DNA from: Betaproteobacteria bacterium Ga0077527
Lineage (GTDB): Bacteria; Pseudomonadota; Gammaproteobacteria; Burkholderiales; SG8-41
Assembly: GCA_001464815.1 (NCBI GenBank)
Contig: LNDW01000021.1
Location: 72,920 to 116,217, forward strand
Length of the DNA stretch: 43,298 nucleotides
Direction: 5' to 3'
The position numbers were made by a program, and so were the translations under genes. Positions 7,913 through 16,074 of the stretch are shown one piece after another. The first letter of the stretch is position 1; each line of letters opens with the position of its first letter. The notes under the pieces are model-generated. The model saw nothing but the letters and a program-made list of their open reading frames with translations. It was not told the DNA's origin and ran no database searches.

Positions 7913-9352
7913 ATGGCCGCTGTCGACAACAAACGCCCGCAACCAGACAGGGTCATCACCGACCTGGCGAAGTACGCGTACGGCTACAAGCCGGGGAGCA
8001 AGCTCGCCTATGAAACGGCTCGGCTGACGCTGATCGACAGCCTGGCTTGCGCCTTCGAGGCGCTGGCCTATCCCGACTGCACCAAACTCCTCGGGCCCGT
8101 CGTGCCCGGCACCATCGTGCCCAATGGCGCGCGTGTGCCCGGCACCAGCTACGTGCTCGATCCGGTGACCGCGGCCTTCAACGCCGGTGCGTTGATCCGC
8201 TGGCTGGATTTCAACGACGCCTTCTACGGCCGCACGGTGATTCATCCCTCCGACAACATCGGCGCGATCCTGATGACCGCCGACTGGCTGTCGCGCACGC
8301 GTGTTGCCGCCGGCAAAAAACCGCTGACCATGCGTGAAGTGCTGGCCGCGATCATCAAGGCCTATGAAGTGCAGGGCGGCCTTGCCCTGGAGAACGGATT
8401 CACGGCCAACGGCCTCGACCACACCATCCTGGTCAAGATCGCCAGCACCGCGGCCATTTCCTCGCTGATCGGCTGCACGCAGGGAGAGATCGTCAACGCG
8501 CTGTCCAACGCCTGGGTCGATGGCCATGCGCTGGCGACCTATCGCCGCAAACCGAATACCGGCGCGCGCAAATCCTGGGCTGCGGGTGATGCCTCGGCAC
8601 GTGCGGTGTGGCTGTCGCTGCTCGCGAAAAAAGGCGAGATGGGTTATCCCTCGGCACTGACCGCGCCGAAATGGGGTTTCTACGACGTGCTGTTCAAGGG
8701 CAAGCCCTTCAAGTTCCAGCGCCCGCTGGGCAGCTATGTCATCGAGAACACGCTGTTCAAGATTCCGTACCCGACGGCCTTCCACGGCCAGACCGGTGTC
8801 GAAGCCGCGATCAAGCTGCATCCGCTGGTGAAAGACCGGCTTGATGAAGTCAGTCATATCGAGGCCCGCGGCCACAACTCGACGATGGTCATCCTCGACA
8901 AGACCGGCCCGCTCGCCAACTTCGCCGACCGCGACCACTGCATGCAGTACATGATGGCGATCGGCCTGATCTTCGGCGACATGACCGCCAAACACTACGA
9001 GGATGAAATCGCCGCCGATCCGCGCATCGACAAGCTGCGCGCAAAAATCCGCCTCACCGAATACGAGCGTTACGAGCGCGAATACCACGACCCGGCCAAG
9101 CGCACCAACGCCAACTCGATCCAGGTGTTCTTCAAGGACGGCACAAAAACGCCGCTGTCCGAGGTGAACTACCCGCTGGGCCACCGCAAGCGCCGCAAGG
9201 AAGGCATCCCGGCGGTGATGAAAAAATTCAACGAAAACACCGCGATGGTCTTCGCTGCCAAGCAGAAGGCCGCGATCGTTGCCGCCTGTACCGACGCGAA
9301 AACACTCGAAGCGATGGCGGTCAACGAGTTTGTTGATCTGCTGGTGCGCTGA
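7913..9352 (+). CDS. prpD: PrpD, 2-methylcitrate dehydratase-type (MmgE/PrpD family)
   Basis: The 479-residue protein matches enterobacterial PrpD along its whole length. Shared blocks include LLGPVVPGTIVPNG, FNAGALIRWLDFND, LENGF...GLDHTILVKIAST, TRKSWAAGDA-like ARKSWAAGDASARAV, MGYPSALTAPKWGFYDV and the end VNEFVDLLVR. PrpD dehydrates 2-methylcitrate in propionate breakdown. Here the segment after WLDFND reads AFYGRTVIHPSDN, where E. coli PrpD has a WGHPSDN context, so the pocket may differ. No prpB, prpC or prpR lies in the window. Instead a Bug receptor precedes it and a RidA-like gene overlaps its stop, so another hydroxy-acid substrate is plausible. Confidence 0.9.
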   Translation: MAAVDNKRPQPDRVITDLAKYAYGYKPGSKLAYETARLTLIDSLACAFEALAYPDCTKLLGPVVPGTIVPNGARVPGTSYVLDPVTAAFNAGALIRWLDFNDAFYGRTVIHPSDNIGAILMTADWLSRTRVAAGKKPLTMREVLAAIIKAYEVQGGLALENGFTANGLDHTILVKIASTAAISSLIGCTQGEIVNALSNAWVDGHALATYRRKPNTGARKSWAAGDASARAVWLSLLAKKGEMGYPSALTAPKWGFYDVLFKGKPFKFQRPLGSYVIENTLFKIPYPTAFHGQTGVEAAIKLHPLVKDRLDEVSHIEARGHNSTMVILDKTGPLANFADRDHCMQYMMAIGLIFGDMTAKHYEDEIAADPRIDKLRAKIRLTEYERYEREYHDPAKRTNANSIQVFFKDGTKTPLSEVNYPLGHRKRRKEGIPAVMKKFNENTAMVFAAKQKAAIVAACTDAKTLEAMAVNEFVDLLVR

Positions 9353-9822
9353 TGGGAAAGATCGAAGAAAAACTGGCGGCGATGGGATTCACGCTCCCGC
9401 AGCCGCGCAAATTTCCCAATCCCAACCGCTGCGGCGCCGTGCGTGTCGGCAACATGCTCTTCGTATCCGGCCACGGCCCGCACCATCCGGGCATGCAGCT
9501 CAAGGAGCACGGCAAGCTCGGCCAGGACATGACGGTGGAAGAGGGTTACAAGGCGGCGCAGGCCTCGGCACTGGCGATCCTGGCGACGGTGAAAGCGGCC
9601 GCCGGCGACCTCGACAAGGTGAAACGTGTGGTGCGCCTCTTCGGCATGGTCAACAGCACGCCGGATTTTCCCGACCACCCGAAAGTCATCGACGGTGCAT
9701 CGGACCTGTTCTACCAGCTGTTTGGTGCTGAAGCCGGCTGCCATGCCCGTTCGGCAGTGGGCATGGCCGGTCTGCCGCGCGGGCAGGCGGTGGAAATCAA
9801 CGGCGAGTTTGAGTTGCTCTGA
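9352..9822 (+). CDS. RidA/YjgF-family protein
   Basis: The 156-residue protein belongs to the longer RidA-type subgroup. It shows VGNMLFVSGHGP, the helix with VKAAAGDLDKVKRVV, and the C-terminal ARSAVGMAGLPRGQAVEINGEF, which keeps the Arg and Glu positions used for ligand binding in RidA. RidA removes reactive enamine/imine intermediates; long subgroups have less certain roles. Its ATG overlaps the prpD stop codon in TGATG, so translation is coupled. It probably deals with a reactive or keto intermediate of the same pathway, which is an inference. Confidence 0.9.
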   Translation: MGKIEEKLAAMGFTLPQPRKFPNPNRCGAVRVGNMLFVSGHGPHHPGMQLKEHGKLGQDMTVEEGYKAAQASALAILATVKAAAGDLDKVKRVVRLFGMVNSTPDFPDHPKVIDGASDLFYQLFGAEAGCHARSAVGMAGLPRGQAVEINGEFELL

Positions 9823-9940
9823 GTCGGTGATTTTGTGGGACTGGAAAACTACTTTGTCCAGCGCGACTTGTGACACTCAAAGCGGCTGATTCGACGATGT
9901 AGAACTAGGGCGCAGACAAGCTGCGGGAAAAGGAAGCTGC

Positions 9941-10123
9941 TTATTTACCGCCAGTGGCGCGGCGATGGAGCACGGCGTTTTGTACTTCACTCGCGCGCTG
10001 CATGACCTTCGTATAGACCTTTTTCTTCGTTTCGGAAGAGGCCTCACGAATGAATTCCGAAAACCGGCTGCTTTCGGAGGGGCGTGATTTAATAAATTTC
10101 AGCATATTCAACAGTTTAGCCAA
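9941..10123 (-). CDS. Small basic protein overlapping the zeta-toxin gene
   Basis: This 60-residue frame begins inside the last codons of the zeta-like gene (8-nt overlap). It encodes a Lys/Arg-rich, probably helical protein (SRFSEFIREASSETKKKVY, then VMQRASEVQNAVLHRR). I know no named family for it with certainty. The tight overlap, shared strand and pairing with a toxin-like kinase suggest a cognate antitoxin or regulatory partner. That would reverse the epsilon-zeta order, where the antitoxin comes first. It could instead be an accessory protein. 118 nt without a gene separate it from the RidA stop. Confidence 0.6.
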   Translation of the reverse strand: MAKLLNMLKFIKSRPSESSRFSEFIREASSETKKKVYTKVMQRASEVQNAVLHRRATGGK

Positions 10124-10832
10124 ACTTCAGGATGTGCTCAACATCTTCGCGGGAGTACTTTTCCGGGATGTGGTGGTCAATCTGATCAATTCCAGCCTGA
10201 TAGAGCCGACTGGAATTGTCATTATTCTTGAGCAACAGATCAACACTGACATGTTTGCCGAATTCGCGCTTGAGCCGATTGACCACATCCCGTGCCGCAA
10301 AGTATTGATCAATAAAGGTTTCTGGGCGAATTCGCCGTCCCTCCAGGGCTTCCCTTGCTTGCGCGAACTCCCAAGCCAACCGCGGTTCTTGATAGACATA
10401 AAGAATCTGCACACTGCGCCTGCGTTTGAGCGAGCGCTCGATGTTCCGTTTCGCCACGTCGTAATGCGACAGGGTGCCGTCGAGCAGGAAACTCTGATCT
10501 TGATCCAGTGCCATGTCATGAATGCGGTCAACCAGCACTGACACGGCCTTTTGAAACAACCAGGCATTGGTTCCCGAATAGTCGGGAAATTCGTTGCGCA
10601 GGTCGTCAGGGTCAATCCTGATAACGGAGTTTCCGCCGGTTTCCTTGAGCAGTTCGATGGAGGCTTCGGTTTTGCCGGCACCCGGTGAACCTGCCATGAA
10701 CACCGAGACCGGATTTTTCTCGGGCGGGTATTTGTGAGGGTCAGTCAGCCGTTTTGCGATGGCCTTTTTGTTGGCGCGCGCATAATCCAGGGCAGCGGTT
10801 TCTGTGCGTGTTTCCAGTTCACTCATCGACAT
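10116..10832 (-). CDS. Zeta-toxin family P-loop kinase
   Basis: The 238-residue protein has the zeta/PezT-type kinase layout: Walker A GSPGAGKT (48-55), then IRIDPDDLRNEFPDY (72-85), which holds the acidic substrate-binding residue, and FLLDGTLSHYDVAKRNIERSLKRRR. Zeta toxins phosphorylate UDP-N-acetylglucosamine and block wall synthesis; this copy could act on UNAG or another small substrate. I start at the ATG at 10832 (or 10826) because the frame upstream runs into the SMP-30 gene, whose stop lies 25 nt away. It may therefore be co-transcribed with the lactonase. The small overlapping gene at 9941-10123 is its likely partner. Confidence 0.85.
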   Translation of the reverse strand: MSMSELETRTETAALDYARANKKAIAKRLTDPHKYPPEKNPVSVFMAGSPGAGKTEASIELLKETGGNSVIRIDPDDLRNEFPDYSGTNAWLFQKAVSVLVDRIHDMALDQDQSFLLDGTLSHYDVAKRNIERSLKRRRSVQILYVYQEPRLAWEFAQAREALEGRRIRPETFIDQYFAARDVVNRLKREFGKHVSVDLLLKNNDNSSRLYQAGIDQIDHHIPEKYSREDVEHILKFG

Positions 10833-10857
10833 TGTCGGCTGCCCGTGACAACAGGTT

Positions 10858-11778
10858 TCAGGTCTGCGAATACATCTTCCGCCCCGGTGTCGGCAGTTCC
10901 GCACTGAGAATCGCGCCACCTTCGGAATCGACGATGTACAACACGTGCGGGTCCTTTACGCCGTAGGCGCAGTTGGTGACCACGTCGGAGCCCGGCGAGT
11001 CAATGCGGTACAGCGGCTCACCGCGGTGGTTGAACACCCACACCGCGCCCATGTCCGGGTGCGCGACGGCGAGGCCGTCGTCTTCGTCAATCGCCATGCC
11101 GTCGGGGCCACGCCCGCCTGACATCTGGATGAACACGCCCATCCGCGACACCGTGCCGTCGGGCAGCAGTGGCAGGCGCCACACTGCGTTGGCGCGGGTC
11201 ACCGCGACAAACAGCGTGTTCTCGGCCTTGTTCAGCACCAGGCCGTTGGGGCTGGGGATGTTGTCAGCGATGCGTTCGACTTTTCCGTTCGAGCGCAGCC
11301 GGTACACCCCGCCGCTCGGATTCTGCAGGCCGCTCTGGCCCTGGTCGGTGAAGTAGAGATCGCCGTTGCTGGCAAACACCAGATCGTTGAGACCCTTGAA
11401 AGTTTCCAGGTTATAACGGTTGATGATGGTTTCGATGCGGCCGCGCTTGGCATCCAGCAGCATCAGGCCGCACTTGTGGTCGGTGACAAAAATGCGGCCG
11501 TCCTTGTGGATCTTCAGGCCGTTGGGTTCGCCGTCGTATTCAACGACCAGCTCCCAGCTGCCTTTCGGCGATATGCGGAAAATGCGGCCGAAGGGAATGT
11601 CAGTGACATAGAGATTGCCCTTGCGGTCGAAGGACGGGCCTTCGAGAAAGCAGCCGCCATGCGGCGCGGGGCGGCCGGCGGCGAGGCGCTCGGCCGATAC
11701 GCGGGTGCGGCGGAATTTTTTCGGCAGTTCGGTGAAAACGTCGGCGGTGAAGCGTTCGGGCGGGGCGAAAAAGCTCAT
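10858..11778 (-). CDS. SMP-30/gluconolactonase/LRE-like protein
   Basis: The 306-residue protein has the six-bladed propeller signature of SMP-30: FLEGPSFDRKGNLYVTDIP, PNGLKIHKDGRIFVTD, GLNDLVFASNGDLYFTDQGQ, SPNGLVLN and GPDGMAIDEDDGLAVAHP. The Glu in FLEGP and the Asn and Asp residues in the later motifs are the usual metal ligands. It should be a metal-dependent lactonase acting on a sugar or organic-acid lactone. It has no signal peptide. A paralogue lies at 41045-41965, sharing the start MSFF.PP and most motifs. The divergent acyl-CoA ligase starts only 41 nt away, so the two share a very compact control region. Confidence 0.92.
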   Translation of the reverse strand: MSFFAPPERFTADVFTELPKKFRRTRVSAERLAAGRPAPHGGCFLEGPSFDRKGNLYVTDIPFGRIFRISPKGSWELVVEYDGEPNGLKIHKDGRIFVTDHKCGLMLLDAKRGRIETIINRYNLETFKGLNDLVFASNGDLYFTDQGQSGLQNPSGGVYRLRSNGKVERIADNIPSPNGLVLNKAENTLFVAVTRANAVWRLPLLPDGTVSRMGVFIQMSGGRGPDGMAIDEDDGLAVAHPDMGAVWVFNHRGEPLYRIDSPGSDVVTNCAYGVKDPHVLYIVDSEGGAILSAELPTPGRKMYSQT

Positions 11779-11819
11779 GGCTGGGATGTGGACTCAGCGG
11801 GAAAGGTGGCGCTGATTGT

Positions 11820-13451
11820 ATGCCAGAATCCGCGCTCCACCTGACTGTGAACGCCATGAAAAAACCGCTCGAAGTGCTCCGTCTGTATGCTGAACACGAC
11901 TACACCCTGAACGGCGTGCTCGCCAGCCGTGCTGACCGCGATCCGGCGCGTACCTTCATGCGTTTCGGCGACCGGCAGTGGTCCTGGGGTGAATTCGCGC
12001 TGAAGGCCGAGGCTGCGGCCAAGGTGCTGGCCGCACGCGGCATCGCCAAAGGTGACCGTGTCGGTGTGATGGCGCGCAACTGCGACGGCCATGTGGTGAT
12101 GTTGTTTGCATTGGCGCGGCTGGGCGCGATCATGGTGCCAGTCAATCCCGAATTCGGTGTCGAAGAGGCGAAATATGTGCTGCACCACGCCGAGGTCAGC
12201 GCGATCGCCGCCACCACCGACACGCTGGACGTCGCACGCAAGGCCGCGGCCGGACTGAAGACGCCAGCGTGGTTCATCATGCTGGATGCCGCTACCACCG
12301 ATGCGCTGCTGCTGGATGACCTGCTGAACAGCGCGAAGGCCGACCTGCCGGCCACGGTGGATGCCGACGCCACCTGCCTGATTGTCTATACCTCGGGCAC
12401 CACCGGTTTTCCGAAGGGTGCGATGCACAGCCAGCGCAGCTTCGTCACCGGCGGCGAAGCTTTTGTGCAGCGGGTCTATCTGCAGGATGATGACCGGGTG
12501 ATGGTGGTGCTGCCGATGTTCCACATCAACGCGATGTTCTACTCCGTGGCCGGCACGCTGGCGGCCGGTGCGAGCATGATCATCGTGCCGAAATTCTCCG
12601 CCTCCACCTTCTGGCAGACCGCGGTTGAAACCGGCGCCACCGAGGTCAACATCATCGAGGCCATCGGCAGCATCCTGCGCGCGCGGCCGCGCAGCGAGTT
12701 CCGGCCCGAGCACAGGATCACCAAGGTCTATGGCGTGCGCGCGAGCATGGACGAGACCTTCAAGAACGATTTCAGGATCCCGCACCGCATCGGCGGTTAC
12801 GGCATGACCGAGATTCCCGGCGTGACCTGCAATCCATTTGAAGGGGTGCAAAAACTCGGCAGCATGGGCCCGATCGGCCGCCATCCCGATCCGGCGCGGC
12901 CCTGGGCGCAGTGCCGCGTAGTCGATGATGAGGGGCGCGACCTGCCCGACGGCGAACCCGGCGAACTGTGGGTGAAGACCCCGATCATCATGCAGGGTTA
13001 CTTCCGCGACCCCGAGCAGACGAAAAACACCTTCCACGACGGCTGGTTCAAGACCGGCGACCTGGTCAAGCGCGACAGCGACGGTTATTTCTATTTCATC
13101 TCGCGCATCCGCGACATCATCCGCCGCCGCGGCGAGAACATCGCCGCCGCCGAACTCGACCGCGTGGTCGGCGAGCATCCAGCCGTGGCCGAGGCCGGCA
13201 CCATCGCGGTGCCCTCCGAGATGGGCGAGGACGAAATCTTTGTCATCTGCGCGCTGAAACCTGGCGCAACAGTGACCGCGCAGGAGATTGCCGACTGGTG
13301 CCGCGCGCGGCTGGCGCCGCAGAAGGTGCCGCGTTTTGTGGCCTTCATTGACGAACTGCCGCACACCCCCACCCACAAGATCGCCAAGGCGCAGTTGCGC
13401 GAGGACAAGGCGCTGCGCGCGCGCGCGGTGGACCTTCAGGGCGGCCTATAA
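11820..13451 (+). CDS. AMP-dependent acyl-CoA synthetase/ligase
   Basis: The 543-residue ANL-superfamily enzyme has the A3 loop TSGTTGFPKG (191-200), A5 GGYGMTEIPG, A7 WFKTGDLVKRDSDGYFYF, hinge and A8 SRIRDIIRRRGENI, and the C-terminal Lys520 in PTHKIAK, which is the adenylation lysine. It most resembles the CaiC-like carboxylic acid:CoA ligases. It activates an unknown organic acid with ATP and CoA. The ATG at 11820 has no clear ribosome site, and a second ATG at 11856 lacks one too. It ends 16 nt before the convergent glycoside hydrolase. A fragment resembling its 3' end is found at 19199-19263. Confidence 0.92.
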   Translation: MPESALHLTVNAMKKPLEVLRLYAEHDYTLNGVLASRADRDPARTFMRFGDRQWSWGEFALKAEAAAKVLAARGIAKGDRVGVMARNCDGHVVMLFALARLGAIMVPVNPEFGVEEAKYVLHHAEVSAIAATTDTLDVARKAAAGLKTPAWFIMLDAATTDALLLDDLLNSAKADLPATVDADATCLIVYTSGTTGFPKGAMHSQRSFVTGGEAFVQRVYLQDDDRVMVVLPMFHINAMFYSVAGTLAAGASMIIVPKFSASTFWQTAVETGATEVNIIEAIGSILRARPRSEFRPEHRITKVYGVRASMDETFKNDFRIPHRIGGYGMTEIPGVTCNPFEGVQKLGSMGPIGRHPDPARPWAQCRVVDDEGRDLPDGEPGELWVKTPIIMQGYFRDPEQTKNTFHDGWFKTGDLVKRDSDGYFYFISRIRDIIRRRGENIAAAELDRVVGEHPAVAEAGTIAVPSEMGEDEIFVICALKPGATVTAQEIADWCRARLAPQKVPRFVAFIDELPHTPTHKIAKAQLREDKALRARAVDLQGGL

Positions 13452-13466
13452 GCGCAGGGTCGGCGG

Positions 13467-14696
13467 CTAGCGCCGCGCAGCGCGCATTTCCTCCAGCAGC
13501 CAGAGGATGCCCGGCTCGCTGGTGCTGCCGTTGGCTGCGCCATGACCTGCGATAAACGTGTTGTCCCAGCGGCCGGGGGTGGTTCGCGGCCCGATCTGTG
13601 ATGCGGTTTCAACGCGAGAGGCGCCCTGGAACCAGCCGGCAACATGCACGAACAAATGGGTTTGCCGGCTGCTGTCGTTGCCGACATAACGAATCAGCTC
13701 ACGGTAGGAATGTTTGCCCATCAGCGGCCGGCCGGTGGCATCGCGGTAGTCTTTTTCCTCCCATGCCCCGTAGACCCGGCGCCAGCCGCCCTTGGCGTTG
13801 AAATCCACCCAATAGCCGGCGGGCGCCTTGACGCCGAGGCTGGTGTCGTCGACATAGCCGCCGCCGTTGCCGCCATAGGATTCGACATTGATGATCGGTT
13901 TGCCGAAGCCGCGCAGGACTTCGAAGGCGGCCAGCGTGTCCTTCAGGTTGCGGCCGGCATCCTGGCAATACAGATCGACTTCCACTGCCTTGGCCAGTTC
14001 GATGTTCATTTTGGACTGCAGGGATCCCGCGCAGACCAGCCGTTGCGGCGCAGCCTTGCGGATCGCTGCGACATAACGCGCGACGGCCTGCGGTGTTTCC
14101 AGCGCATTGCCGGTATTGGTTTCGTTCCAGACGTTGAGAATGACATTGGGGTAATCGCGGAACGGTTCCGCCGCGGAAAACATCGCCGTGGTCGCCATTT
14201 CAACAGTGTCGGTTTTTTTCCATGAAGAACGGTAGCCGATGCCGATCACCACCACCATGCCATGGCGGTCGGCGGCTTCGACGATGCGGCGGGTGCGGGC
14301 GATGATCGCCTCACCGGATTCGCGGCTGACAACCGCCGCAGATTCGACCAGACCGTAGCCAGCCCGTGAAATGACATCGCCCGGCGCCGGATCGATTTTC
14401 CCGTCATCGGTGAAGAGGCGGTGATGGGCGCCGCTGGTGCCCTGCAGCCAAAGCGTGAAGCTGTTGATGCCGTATTCACGCCACATCGGCAATTGAGCGA
14501 TCAGTTCACGGGTCCAGTCTTCGCGCAAGGGAGCGCTACCGGCGCGGAAGCCGAACAACGTCTCCGGTTTGCCGTTGATCAGCAGCTGGTGGCCTTTGAC
14601 TGCGGCAACGGTTTTTTGAGGTTCAGTTCTCTGGTCATTGGATGCGCAACCTGCGAACAGCAATGAAGCGGCAAGCAAGGGGATCAGATATCGCAT
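13467..14696 (-). CDS. Lipoprotein with glycoside hydrolase (clan GH-A, GH5-like) fold
   Basis: The 409-residue protein starts with a lipoprotein signal ending in the lipobox LFAGC (Cys17). The body resembles a (beta/alpha)8 glycosidase: the acid/base Asn-Glu pair is in NVWNETNTG (Glu192), and a likely nucleophile, Glu272, is in IINVESYGG. It is probably an outer-membrane- or periplasm-anchored glycoside hydrolase. The exact family is uncertain. GGAGGAGAA lies about 8 nt before the ATG. A MITE-like element begins about 21 nt upstream of the start codon, so the original promoter has been displaced. It converges with the acyl-CoA ligase and has no obvious functional partner nearby. Confidence 0.8.
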   Translation of the reverse strand: MRYLIPLLAASLLFAGCASNDQRTEPQKTVAAVKGHQLLINGKPETLFGFRAGSAPLREDWTRELIAQLPMWREYGINSFTLWLQGTSGAHHRLFTDDGKIDPAPGDVISRAGYGLVESAAVVSRESGEAIIARTRRIVEAADRHGMVVVIGIGYRSSWKKTDTVEMATTAMFSAAEPFRDYPNVILNVWNETNTGNALETPQAVARYVAAIRKAAPQRLVCAGSLQSKMNIELAKAVEVDLYCQDAGRNLKDTLAAFEVLRGFGKPIINVESYGGNGGGYVDDTSLGVKAPAGYWVDFNAKGGWRRVYGAWEEKDYRDATGRPLMGKHSYRELIRYVGNDSSRQTHLFVHVAGWFQGASRVETASQIGPRTTPGRWDNTFIAGHGAANGSTSEPGILWLLEEMRAARR

Positions 14697-14717
14697 GATT
14701 GTTCTCCTCCGGGGTTA

Positions 14718-15010
14718 GAGCGCCTAACAGAATGAAACACGTGTGCGTTACAACCAGAATCAGCCCTGACACGAAGCGCGGCGCGGCTCATATCGCGAAT
14801 ATGAGCAAGCTGCGCGACAAAGTCAGGGCCGATTCTGGCCGTAACCCGATGATTTCGTTAAGCATTGATGGTCAGTTTGGGGCTGGCGCGATTTTGGCCG
14901 GAGGCGGCGTCGTGGTCCTTTCGAATATTCCCGATATTCGCCGCGGACCACTCCTTGCCTCCAGCCAAAATCGTGTCAGCGCATCACGCGTTTCATTCTG
15001 TTAGGCGCTC
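14718..15010. mobile_element. 293-bp MITE-like element with nested palindromes
   Basis: The two ends are perfect 21-bp inverted repeats: 14718-14738 (beginning GAGCGCCTAACAGAATG) and 14990-15010. They are flanked by a TTA duplication (14715-14717 and 15011-15013). Inside are two further long hairpins. The first pairs 14747-14770 with 14822-14845 (21 of 24 positions), and the second pairs 14882-14905 with 14957-14980 (21 of 24). Each has smaller stem-loops in its centre. The fold is a three-armed cloverleaf. No gene is encoded. The 3-bp TNA-type duplication fits mobilisation by an IS5-superfamily transposase, but no matching transposase with these ends is visible in the window. Confidence 0.85.
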
Positions 15011-15035
15011 TTAGGTTCAAGGGTGCAAATTTTTG

Positions 15036-16067
15036 TCATTGTTGCGGGACTGTGATGCGGCGGCTCTCGTGGTGGGACTGATAAACCGCTTCTTCAACAC
15101 AGATATTTCTCAGATAATCCCTGCCGCTGTTTTCCATCGGCTTGTTGTCGATCAGGCAATTCACAAGTTTGCTTTGCAACGCATGAACCGAACCGCCCGC
15201 GAACAGGTTTTCCTGGCGGTCATAGGGATGTTCAGTCTCCGGCTGCCCGTGCGGTGCCCACCATAACCGGGCGGAGCCATCAAGTCTCAGCACCCCGGCT
15301 GAACCCTCGAGCCACATTTCCCCCATGGTCAGGGCCGGATTGGCGGCGGCATGGGCGTTGAGCCGGTTGCCGTCAAAAAGCGCAGTTGCGCCGCTGGAAA
15401 ATTCAAAAATGATGTAGCCCGCGTCCTCGCCGGCAATCACCGTATTCAGGCGGCGCAGGCGCGCGGTCACCGCGGTGATTTCACCCAGCAGATAACGGAA
15501 TGTGTCGATCAGATGGATCGCGGTCTCGTGCACCAGAAACCGTTCCATTTGCCGGAAGTAGGGCTGCCTGCCAAGGTAGGCGTCTTTGCCCTGACCGTCC
15601 CCCGGGCGCAACCTGAAAGCCAGGGCGTGTATGTCACCGATCCGGTTGTCGCGCAGCAGATTGGCTGTTTCGCGGAACCAGGAACGAAAACGGAAGTTTT
15701 CGTGTACAAAAAACGGGACTTGATGCCGCTCCGCCAATTCGACCAGTTGGACCGCTTCGGCATAAGTCGGTGCCAGCGGTTTCTGGCAAATCACCGCGAT
15801 GCCGCGCTCGAAAGCGGCGCGTGCTACAGCCAGATGACTCCCGGGGGGTGTTGCAATGTCCAACAGGTCGGGCTGCAGCTCGTCGAGCATCGCGCCCACC
15901 TCGGCATGGCTTTGAGCAAGACTGAACTTGGACGCCAGTTCACGCGCTTTTTCCGGTATCGAATCGCAAACACCCAGATAGTCGACGCGATCAATCGCTT
16001 TCCAAGCTTCGACGTGAAACTGGGCATAGTATCCGGCGCCTGCGCCTGCGACCCGTAAACGGTTCAT
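15036..16067 (-). CDS. Gfo/Idh/MocA-family oxidoreductase
   Basis: The 343-residue protein has an N-terminal Rossmann fold (VAGAGAGYYAQFH), the family motif in the variant form CQKPLAP (Gln95-Lys96-Pro97 instead of EKP), and the C-terminal substrate domain with FLVHETAIHLIDTFRYL. The motif Lys and the HxxxH-type segment suggest an active NAD(P)-dependent oxidoreductase on a sugar or cyclitol-like substrate. It follows the GntR regulator with a gap of only 7 nt, so the two form an operon. The 3' end abuts the MITE-like element, whose right end lies 25 bp beyond the stop. Confidence 0.9.
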   Translation of the reverse strand: MNRLRVAGAGAGYYAQFHVEAWKAIDRVDYLGVCDSIPEKARELASKFSLAQSHAEVGAMLDELQPDLLDIATPPGSHLAVARAAFERGIAVICQKPLAPTYAEAVQLVELAERHQVPFFVHENFRFRSWFRETANLLRDNRIGDIHALAFRLRPGDGQGKDAYLGRQPYFRQMERFLVHETAIHLIDTFRYLLGEITAVTARLRRLNTVIAGEDAGYIIFEFSSGATALFDGNRLNAHAAANPALTMGEMWLEGSAGVLRLDGSARLWWAPHGQPETEHPYDRQENLFAGGSVHALQSKLVNCLIDNKPMENSGRDYLRNICVEEAVYQSHHESRRITVPQQ

Positions 16068-16074
16068 GCTGCCC

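Noticed and set aside
11775..13376. A 533-codon minus-strand open frame opposite the acyl-CoA ligase
   Set aside because: All ligase core motifs are on the plus strand; the antisense frame has no recognisable domain and no ribosome site.
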